NCBI GenBank assembly: GCA_009695535.1
Contig: SHZQ01000003.1
Coordinates: 1-41,179, forward strand
Origin: Methyloglobulus sp.
GTDB lineage: Bacteria; Pseudomonadota; Gammaproteobacteria; Methylococcales; Methylomonadaceae
Direction: 5' to 3'
Length of the DNA stretch: 41,179 bases
Positions 35,131 to 41,179 of this stretch are shown here, in pieces (positions within the stretch are counted from its first letter, which is position 1; each line of letters begins with the position of its first letter). A program made the position numbers and the translations under genes. The notes beneath the pieces are model-generated. The model was not told the DNA's origin. It made no database searches and saw nothing but the letters and a program-made list of their open reading frames with translations.

Positions 35131-35154
35131 CGTAGGGTGCGTTTTGCGCCCCCA
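35131..35154. repeat. Short GTAGGGTGCG hairpin repeat
   Basis: CGTAGGGTGCGTTTTGCGCC, with three further C, forms a small stem (GGGTGC with GCGCCC, one G-T pair). It resembles the family of CGTAGG-starting dispersed palindromes, like the one at 485-563. It may act as a terminator for the UPF0178 gene, although it lacks a T-run. Confidence 0.35.
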
Positions 35155-35240
35155 AAAACATTAGTGTTTTAAGCAACCTTACCAAATCAACAACCAACCG
35201 ATTTGTCGTTTTTCGGTGCATGGAATGCACTCGACATGGC

Positions 35241-36186
35241 TTACGTTTCTATCTCAACCCGATTTCGACCCTTTTGCTTCGCGCTGTACAACGCCATATC
35301 CGCTCTGTGCAAGCAATCTTCGATGCCTTTGTCTTGATCTATACATAGCAACGCCGATGCTAATCGTACAATTAACTTCAATGCCGTGAATGGAATGCGT
35401 ATGCTCTGCTATGCCTCGCCTTAAGCGTTCGCCCAATTGGGCAGCTTGGTTTAACGCCGTTTTTGGTAACAATACGGCAAATTCCTCGCCGCCGATTCAC
35501 GCGAAAATCTCCGAACCATCGATTCTACCAAAAACGTCAACCTGCCTTAGTGAGGCACTGATGCTTACACAAACCGATTTCAACACTTCGTCACCCATTA
35601 GATGACCATAGTTATCATTTATTTGCTTGAAATGGTCGATATCTAAAATGCCGACGGGCAATGGGTTTGAGTAGCGTTTGCTACGTTCAACCTCCAAATT
35701 TGCCCGTTCAAAAAAATATCGCCGATTGGCTACGCCAGGCAGGGGATATTGAAAGCTTAGGTCTTTAAGCTTTATTTCAATTTCTTTTTGTGCAGTGATG
35801 TCGCGGAAAAACCACACTCGTCCAAGATATTTGCCTTCTTTACTGAATAACGGCATTGTTTGCCGTTCTACAGCTCTCCCATCTAATAATTCAACTTCAC
35901 CTTGATTGCTTAGATGGTGATTTTCCTGCAATCCCTGAACTATTGTCAGAATCTCATCCTGATTTTTCATCTGGGTGAGGGCTTCCGATAATATCGGCTC
36001 ATTTTCGAGTCCAATGGCGGTACCGGGTTATGAACCTTGTAATAACTCGTGGTCTATGTGCCAAATATCGACAAATTTACGGTTATGAGAAACAATAATA
36101 TTGCGTTCATCAACAACCATAATACCAGTGGGTGATGACTCGTAAATTGCTTTTATGAGTGTGTTCTGAAATTCTACATCGTTCAT
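35241..36186 (-). pseudogene. Broken PAS-GGDEF diguanylate cyclase
   Basis: One coding line runs from ATG 36186 to TAA 35241 through three lesions; the ORF track shows only pieces. A PAS domain starts MNDVEFQNTLIKAIYESSPT and ends before a TAA after LLQGS. A second PAS-like part leads through RVWFFRDITAQKEIEIKL to the GGDEF domain (DIDHFKQINDNYGHLMGDEV). At the active site RIDGSEIFA and a TGA precede an intact IGGEEFAVLLPKT, as if about 27 nt had been inserted between two GAATC copies. After SIGVA a frameshift leads to DQDKGIEDCLHRADMALYSA and KQKGRNRVEIET. An intact ancestor would have been a sensory c-di-GMP synthase. Confidence 0.85.
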
Positions 36187-36304
36187 GCAAACTCCACGTT
36201 TTTAACCCATTCACACGATGCCCTGTGCCAGCCTTAGAATACGCCGAGATACGAGTTACATCAACCAACAATACGGCCCTTCGCTCAGCGCATCTAGCAT
36301 TGAA

Positions 36305-37471
36305 TTACTTCGCCGTCGCCCGATAATACTCAATCGCTGCCGCCACGCCACTGCCCGGTTTAATATCAAAACCATTATCCAGCAACGCCATTTCCACCCC
36401 GGCAATCGCGCCTAACATAGATACATCGTTCATGTCGCCGACGTGGCCGATACGGAAGGCTTTGCCAGCCAATTCCGACAAGCCTGCGCCCAGGGAGATA
36501 TTGTATTTGCTGAACGCCGTGCTGATGACGTGACGGGCATCCTTGTCTTCCGGCACCATGATGGCGGTGACGGTATTGGATTCAAATCCTGGCTGGGCGC
36601 ATTGCTTTAAGCCCCAGGCGGCAACGGCTTTTCTTGTGCCTTCTGCCAAGCGGTGATGACGGGCGTAGACATTTTCCATGCCTTCTTCCAGCAATAAATC
36701 CAGCGCCTTACGTAAGCCATACAGGATAGGCAGGTTGGGAGTATAAGGCGTGTAGCCATCCTTATTAGCATTCATTTGATCGCGTAAATCTAGGAAACAA
36801 CGTGGGTAAGTGGATGTTTCGGTAGCTTTTAAGGCTTTTTGGCTGAACGCCAAAAATGCGCCACCCGCAGGCAGCATGAAACCTTTTTGCGATCCGCTGA
36901 TCGCGCCGTCCACACCCCATTCGTCCATACGGAAATCCAGGCTGGCAATGGAACTTACTCCATCTACAAACATGAATGCAGGATGCTTTGCCGCATCCAT
37001 TGCTTTGCGAACTCCAGCAATGTCGCTGGTTACGCCTGTGGCGGTTTCGTTATGGGTAGCGAGAAATGCTTTGATCTCGTGGTTTTTATCTTCTTTCAGC
37101 CGCGCTTCAAGATGGTCTAGCGGGATGCCTTTACCCCATTCGACTTGATGGATTTCGACATCAAAACCTAAGCGCTTTGCCATTTCGGCCCAGAGATGGC
37201 CGAATTGCCCAAAGCGATAGATCAGCACTTTATCGCCAGGATTTAAGCAGTTGGTCAACGCAATTTCCCAACCTGCTGTTCCAGTTGCGGGGAAGATGAA
37301 GCACTGCCCAGTTTCGGTGCGGAAAATCTTTTTTAGATCCTGCAACAGTGGAGTCAGCAGTTTGGGGAAGATTGGAGAACGATGGTCTTCCATCGCAATG
37401 TGCATCGCATTAAGGACTTCGTTGGGTACGTTGGTGGGGCCTGGAATATACAGGTGATTACGACCAGCCAT
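36305..37471 (-). CDS. sga: Serine-glyoxylate aminotransferase
   Basis: This PLP enzyme (class V aminotransferase) converts serine and glyoxylate to hydroxypyruvate and glycine, a central step of the serine cycle for formaldehyde carbon. The sequence opens with AGRNHLYIPGPTNVP and has EDHRSPIFPKL, FPATGTAGWEIALTN, FVDGVSSIASLDFRMDEWGV and the PLP-lysine motif SGSQKGFMLPAG. Length is 388 aa, the family norm. It is divergent from mcl-mtkA-mtkB, a layout that supports serine-cycle rather than photorespiratory use. AGAGGC precedes the ATG. Hydroxypyruvate reductase and PEP carboxylase genes of the cycle are not in the window. Confidence 0.93.
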   Translation of the reverse strand: MAGRNHLYIPGPTNVPNEVLNAMHIAMEDHRSPIFPKLLTPLLQDLKKIFRTETGQCFIFPATGTAGWEIALTNCLNPGDKVLIYRFGQFGHLWAEMAKRLGFDVEIHQVEWGKGIPLDHLEARLKEDKNHEIKAFLATHNETATGVTSDIAGVRKAMDAAKHPAFMFVDGVSSIASLDFRMDEWGVDGAISGSQKGFMLPAGGAFLAFSQKALKATETSTYPRCFLDLRDQMNANKDGYTPYTPNLPILYGLRKALDLLLEEGMENVYARHHRLAEGTRKAVAAWGLKQCAQPGFESNTVTAIMVPEDKDARHVISTAFSKYNISLGAGLSELAGKAFRIGHVGDMNDVSMLGAIAGVEMALLDNGFDIKPGSGVAAAIEYYRATAK

Positions 37472-37516
37472 GGTGTTGCCTCTAAGGTAGTTGTTAAATG
37501 GGGTTTGGTGATTTCT

Positions 37517-37577
37517 GGTGCAGTGAAAAACTGATTTTATCTGTAATACTGCACCTTAATGTCGGTAATAATGACAT
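37517..37577. promoter_or_regulatory. Inverted repeats in the sga-mcl divergent region
   Basis: GGTGCAGT (37517-37524) is repeated inverted as ACTGCACC (37548-37555), and ATGTC (37559-37563) as GACAT (37573-37577). They lie between the divergent sga and mcl genes, 46 to 150 nt from their starts, where a LysR-type regulator such as QscR acts in Methylobacterium. No regulator gene is present, and promoter boxes cannot be placed with confidence. Confidence 0.35.
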
Positions 37578-37725
37578 AGCCAAAAATAATCGGCAATCAC
37601 TCGCACGTTAAAAATTGACTTTACTTGCACTAAACGTAGAATGGTGGGTTGATTTTGATATGGATTTTGTGATGATAGCTCGAACTGTCCTCCAAATTCC
37701 CCCAGTTACAAATTAGGATTATTTA

Positions 37726-38676
37726 ATGAGTCATACTTTATACACAGCGTCTGTACAACGCGTTCAACGCTGTGAATTAGCGGTTCCGGGTTCAAGCCCT
37801 GAAATGTTTGAAAAAGCGTTGAAGAGTGGTGTAGATTTCATTTTTCTTGATTTGGAAGACGCGGTTGCACCGGACGATAAGCTGCAAGCACGTAAGAACG
37901 TCATCCAAGCAATCAACGATATTGACTGGAAAAGCCGCGGCATCACGGTTTCTGTCCGCATCAATGGCTTGGATACGCAATATATGGTGCGTGATGTCGT
38001 CGATCTGGTCGAACAAGCAGGTGCGAAAATAGACACGATACTTATCCCAAAAGTCGGGGTTTATGCCGATGTGTATATGGTGGAAGCTATGCTTAACCAA
38101 TTAGAAATGCAGCAAGGCTTAAAAAATAAAATCGGTATTGAAGCCCTGATTGAAACCGCCCTGGGTATGGCGAACGTTGAAGACATCGCACGTAATGGCG
38201 CATGTGGTCGGCTTGAGGCATTGCACTTTGGTGTTGCTGATTACGCCGCCAGCAATCGAGCCAGGACGACTAATATCGGCGGCCTGAACCCTGATTATCC
38301 TGGTGACCAATGGCATGCAGCCATTAGCCGGATGACAGTAGCTTGTCGTGCATTCGGTCTGCGGCCTATTGATGGGCCTTTTGGCGACTTTAAAGATCCC
38401 GACGGCTTCAAGGCTGCTGCAAAACGGGCAGCGGCATTAGGATGTGAAGGCAAATGGGCGATCCATCCCTCACAAGTCGAATTGGCTAATGAAGTGTTCA
38501 CGCCACCTGCTGCTGAAGTCGAAAAAGCCAAACGCATCCTTATTGCATTGCAAGAAGCCGCAGCGCAAGGCAAAGGCGCAGCCGCCTTGGATGGTCGCTT
38601 GATTGATGCTGCTTCCGAAAAAATGGCGAACAATGTCGTACGGGCAGCAGAAGCTATTGCTGCAAAAACCAAATAA
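37726..38676 (+). CDS. mcl: Malyl-CoA lyase
   Basis: Malyl-CoA lyase cleaves (S)-malyl-CoA to acetyl-CoA and glyoxylate, regenerating glyoxylate for Sga. It is a CitE-like TIM-barrel: RCELAVPGSSPEMFEKALKS, FIFLDLEDAVAPDDKLQARK with the Asp/Glu Mg-site, SVRINGLDT, LIPKVG, IEALIETALGM and HFGVADYAASNRART. WAIHPSQVELANEVFTP is the conserved C-terminal segment. Length is 316 aa. The gene begins the mcl-mtkA-mtkB operon, with a 24-nt gap to mtkA. The pairing with malate thiokinase makes citrate lyase or beta-methylmalyl-CoA-only roles unlikely. Confidence 0.94.
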   Translation: MSHTLYTASVQRVQRCELAVPGSSPEMFEKALKSGVDFIFLDLEDAVAPDDKLQARKNVIQAINDIDWKSRGITVSVRINGLDTQYMVRDVVDLVEQAGAKIDTILIPKVGVYADVYMVEAMLNQLEMQQGLKNKIGIEALIETALGMANVEDIARNGACGRLEALHFGVADYAASNRARTTNIGGLNPDYPGDQWHAAISRMTVACRAFGLRPIDGPFGDFKDPDGFKAAAKRAAALGCEGKWAIHPSQVELANEVFTPPAAEVEKAKRILIALQEAAAQGKGAAALDGRLIDAASEKMANNVVRAAEAIAAKTK

Positions 38677-38700
38677 CCACAGAAACACGAGGAAGATGCC

Positions 38701-39885
38701 GTGGATATTCATGAGTATCAAGCAAAAGAATTATTAAGCGGCTACGGCGTTAAAATTGCCGAGGGCGCGTTGGCTTACAGCCCCGAAGATGCGGTGCAAC
38801 GCGCACGCGATATTGGCGGTCATATCTGGGCTGTGAAAGCACAAATTCACTCTGGCGCACGCGGCAAAGCTGGCGGAATTAAAATCTGCAAAACGCACGA
38901 AGAAGTTGCCGAAGCGGCGGAATATTTATTAGGCAAACGCTTAGTTACCCATCAAACCGGCCCTGCGGGAAAAGTTTGTAGCCGATTGTATATTGAAGCC
39001 GGAACGGAAATCGCCAAAGAATTGTATTTTTGCTTCCTGGTTGACCGCGGCTCAGAACGTATCGTCATGGTCGGCTCCTCGCAAGGCGGCATGGATATTG
39101 AAGAGTTGGCGGAGACTAATCCCGATGCCATCACCAAAATTTACATCGAACCCGCCGTAGGATTGCAGGATTATCAAGCGCGGCAAATGGCTTTTGCGAT
39201 GGGTTTGGATGCAGAAATTATGAGCCACGCGATCAAAACCATCCGAGGCTGCTACCGCGCTTTGCGTGAGTTAGATGTCAGCATGCTGGAGATCAATCCA
39301 CTGGTCGTGACCAATCATCACGAACTGATTGCGCTAGATGCAAAAATGAGCTTCGACGACAACGCTTTGTTTCGTCAGCCGAAAATTGCCGAATTACGCG
39401 ACAAAACCCAAGAAGATCCCCGCGAAATGGCAGCAGCCGACCGTGGTTTAAGCTATGTCGGCTTAGATGGCGACATCGGCTGCATGATTAACGGCGCTGG
39501 CTTGGCAATGGCGACAATGGACATGATTAAACTGGCAGGTGGCGAGCCCGCAAACTTTCTTGACGTGGGCGGCGGCGCATCCGCAGAACGCACCGAAAAA
39601 GCATTTCGCTTAGTACTAGCCGATGAAAATGTAAAAGCCATGCTAGTGAACATTTTTGCAGGTATCAACCGTTGCGACTGGATTGCTGAAGGAGTCGTCC
39701 ATGCCGTACAAAAACTGGATATGAAAATTCCGCTCATCGTCAGGCTTTCAGGCACAAACGTAGAAGAAGGTCGTCGCATTATTGCGGAAAGCGGCTTGCC
39801 GATTATTACCGCAGACACCTTGGCAGAAGCGGCTGAGAAAGCCGTGCAAGCTCGAAATGCTGCCGTTACTAAGGGAGGCTGCTAG
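38701..39885 (+). CDS. mtkA: Malate-CoA ligase (malate thiokinase) beta subunit
   Basis: With MtkB this enzyme uses ATP and CoA to make malyl-CoA from malate. The sequence resembles the succinyl-CoA synthetase beta subunit: [20 protein letters not shown] at the start, the ATP-grasp domain with [27 protein letters not shown], and the CoA-ligase half with [20 protein letters not shown] and [18 protein letters not shown]. Length is 394 aa. The start is a GTG at 38701 with GAGGAAG upstream. Sequence alone does not fully separate it from SucC; the neighbouring mcl and sga decide for malate thiokinase. Confidence 0.9.
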   Translation: MDIHEYQAKELLSGYGVKIAEGALAYSPEDAVQRARDIGGHIWAVKAQIHSGARGKAGGIKICKTHEEVAEAAEYLLGKRLVTHQTGPAGKVCSRLYIEAGTEIAKELYFCFLVDRGSERIVMVGSSQGGMDIEELAETNPDAITKIYIEPAVGLQDYQARQMAFAMGLDAEIMSHAIKTIRGCYRALRELDVSMLEINPLVVTNHHELIALDAKMSFDDNALFRQPKIAELRDKTQEDPREMAAADRGLSYVGLDGDIGCMINGAGLAMATMDMIKLAGGEPANFLDVGGGASAERTEKAFRLVLADENVKAMLVNIFAGINRCDWIAEGVVHAVQKLDMKIPLIVRLSGTNVEEGRRIIAESGLPIITADTLAEAAEKAVQARNAAVTKGGC

Positions 39886-40772
39886 TGGCTATTTTAATCA
39901 ACGAAAACACCCGAATCCTTGTCCAAGGTTTTACCGGAAAAATCGGCACTTTCCATGCTGAGGACATGATGAAGTACGGCTCTAAAGTCGTCGGCGGCGT
40001 AACGCCTGGCAAAGGTGGGCAGAAACACTTAGGCTTACCCGTGTTTAATACCGTTAAGGAAGCCGTACAGGAGACCCAAGCGGATGCAAGTATCATCTTT
40101 GTACCACCCGCGTTTGCGGCAGATTCCATTATGGAAGCGGCGGATGCTGGGATTAAATACTGCGTGGCGATTACCGATGGTATTCCAACGCAAGACATGA
40201 TGACTGTCAAAAATTTTCTGCGGCGTTTCCCCGATGATGAACGCATGATCTTAACGGGACCCAACTGTGCAGGCACGATTAGCCCAGGGCGCTCCATGTT
40301 AGGCATCATGCCTGGACATATCTATATGCAAGGCAATGTCGGCATCGTAGGCCGCTCAGGTACTTTGGGTTATGAAGCGGCTGCACAAATGAAAGCCTTG
40401 GGGATAGGTGTCAGCACCTCGGTTGGTATTGGTGGCGACCCCATCAACGGCAGCGCACATCAAGTCATCCTGGCAAAATTCGAGAAAGATCCAGAAACCA
40501 AAGTGATTATAATGATCGGTGAAATCGGCGGCCCGCAGGAAGTGGAAGCGGGAATTTACGCCAAAGCCAATATGACTAAGCCGGTCGTTGCTTATATAGC
40601 TGGTTTAACTGCGCCCGAAGGTCGTCGTATGGGCCATGCTGGCGCGATAATCTCATCCGCCAGCGAAGGCGCAGCCGAAAAAGTCGCCAGGCTGAAAGAC
40701 TTGGGCGTCATCATCTGCCCTACGCCTGCAGCAATGGGGGAAACTATTGCCAAGGTGTTGGCAGGGTTGTAA
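39885..40772 (+). CDS. mtkB: Malate-CoA ligase (malate thiokinase) alpha subunit
   Basis: This subunit binds CoA and carries the phosphohistidine. It has NENTRILVQGFTGKIGTFHA at the start, VVGGVTPGKGGQKHLGLPVF, TGPNCAGTISPGRSMLGIMP, GRSGTLGYEAAAQM and EIGGPQEVEAG. The active histidine is His251 in GRRMGHAGAII. Length is 295 aa. The GTG start overlaps the mtkA TAG by one base (TAGTG), with GGGAGG upstream, so the two subunits are translated together. As for mtkA, SucD is the close alternative and the operon context settles it. Confidence 0.9.
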   Translation: MAILINENTRILVQGFTGKIGTFHAEDMMKYGSKVVGGVTPGKGGQKHLGLPVFNTVKEAVQETQADASIIFVPPAFAADSIMEAADAGIKYCVAITDGIPTQDMMTVKNFLRRFPDDERMILTGPNCAGTISPGRSMLGIMPGHIYMQGNVGIVGRSGTLGYEAAAQMKALGIGVSTSVGIGGDPINGSAHQVILAKFEKDPETKVIIMIGEIGGPQEVEAGIYAKANMTKPVVAYIAGLTAPEGRRMGHAGAIISSASEGAAEKVARLKDLGVIICPTPAAMGETIAKVLAGL

Positions 40773-40798
40773 AAATGACTATTTTTAGTTAGAGCAGA

Positions 40799-41023
40799 AT
40801 GGAGAATCCAGACACACGGGAAAAACGAATACGATTTGGTTGTGGATTTGTATTTGTATTTGGCTTTATCTTTGGTGGACACAGCAGTTTTCGTCATCTA
40901 ATACTAATGGATATTGCTTATTAGCGGTTGCTCTGTTTATTGGGCTTCTATGTGGTTTTTATCCCAATGAAAAATGGCGATGAATTCTGGTATTCTTTAA
41001 TGCCGTGGAAGTGGTGGCGGTAG
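40799..41023 (+). pseudogene. Small conserved membrane protein gene with frameshifts
   Basis: ATG 40799 opens MENPDTREKRIRFGCGFVFV and FGFIFGGHSSF, but the frame meets TAG at 40922. A one-base-shifted frame continues sensibly with SSSNTNGYCLLAVALFIGLL CGF, and the original frame then resumes with MKNGDEFWYSLMPWKWWR and TAG at 41021. Together they read like one small protein of about 75 aa with two hydrophobic segments, of a type I believe is widespread but uncharacterised in gammaproteobacteria. Two compensating shifts are needed, so it is either decayed or affected by read errors. The final TAG touches the GTG of the next gene. Confidence 0.55.
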
Positions 41024-41179
41024 GTGTCGGTACTGATCAACGAAAAACGCTTCGAATTAATCGGCTGGCTCGGTTTCATCCTAATCATCAGCGCGTATTT
41101 GTTTGTGACTATCAAACTGGTAGCAATCAGCTCTGCTAGCTATCACCTGATGAATTTAGCAGGGGCTTTGTGCATGGTC
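41024..41179 (+). CDS. Membrane protein, 5' part only
   Basis: The frame from GTG 41024 is open to the window edge: VSVLINEKRFELIGWLGFIL, then IISAYLFVTIKLVAISSASY HLMNLAGALCMV. Two hydrophobic helices with the motif YHLMNLAGA resemble the small CBU_0592-type integral membrane family, whose function is unknown. An in-frame TAG directly before the GTG fixes the upstream limit, and GGTGGCGG provides a modest SD. The gene is cut at 52 codons, so the call is tentative. Confidence 0.55.
   Translation, partial: MSVLINEKRFELIGWLGFILIISAYLFVTIKLVAISSASYHLMNLAGALCMV

Noticed and set aside
38701-40772. sucC-sucD of the TCA cycle
   Set aside because: Sequence alone would allow it, but the direct link to malyl-CoA lyase and serine-glyoxylate aminotransferase makes malate thiokinase much more likely.
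1-41179. CRISPR arrays, tRNA or rRNA genes, prophage, origin
   Set aside because: No regularly spaced direct repeats, cloverleaf-like sequences, rRNA stretches or phage structural genes were seen in the intergenic regions by eye.

Overview
The window most likely comes from a gammaproteobacterial methanotroph or methylotroph of the Methylococcales type. The evidence is a serine-cycle block (serine-glyoxylate aminotransferase, malyl-CoA lyase, two-subunit malate thiokinase) beside typical gammaproteobacterial genes (alpha2beta2 glycyl-tRNA synthetase, MlaA, GmhB, RhlE, MoaA), an assimilatory nitrate cluster, and many dispersed palindromic repeats and transposon scars. No methane or methanol oxidation gene lies in the window, so the lineage is an inference. 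No tRNA, rRNA or CRISPR array was seen.

Layout. 1-1560 holds a partial membrane protein and a graveyard of fragments: a truncated secreted protein, an IS3-type transposase tail and an RHS-repeat scrap. 1879-5167 encodes MlaA and a PlsC-like acyltransferase fused to an alpha/beta hydrolase. 5272-11610 is a fatty-acid beta-oxidation set (FadA, a FadN-type dehydrogenase/hydratase, FadE) interrupted by a frameshifted AT-rich gene. 11611-16276 carries an IS21 scrap, moaA, rhlE and a helical-repeat protein among repeats. 16277-21070, on the minus strand, has a lipoprotein, plsC, gmhB, glyS and glyQ. 21171-21507 is a decayed PilT/PilU C-terminus.

21606-33568 is the nitrate assimilation region. It contains a fused DmsB/DmsC-type electron-transfer protein, a NasA/NarB-type nitrate reductase and nirB-nirD-phzF on the minus strand, and divergent narK with a fused PP2C phosphatase/Ser-Thr kinase on the plus strand. 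The nirB-narK gap holds two divergent sigma-54 (-24/-12) promoters, one an excellent consensus match, which points to nitrogen control. The genes together would import nitrate, reduce it to nitrite (probably with electrons from the quinol pool through the membrane-anchored ferredoxin) and reduce nitrite to ammonium with NADH.

33606-35105 has a YheT-type hydrolase and a UPF0178 protein, followed by a GGDEF gene with at least three lesions. 36305-40772 is the serine-cycle block: sga diverges from mcl-mtkA-mtkB. Sga makes hydroxypyruvate and glycine from serine and glyoxylate, while malate thiokinase and malyl-CoA lyase split malate into acetyl-CoA and glyoxylate. The window ends with a small broken gene and the start of a membrane protein.

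The most notable points are the quinol-linked architecture of the nitrate reductase with its divergent sigma-54 promoters, the acyltransferase-hydrolase fusion beside mlaA and beta-oxidation genes, several broken genes that the ORF track misses, and a 60-bp perfect inverted repeat that contains the stop codon of phzF.
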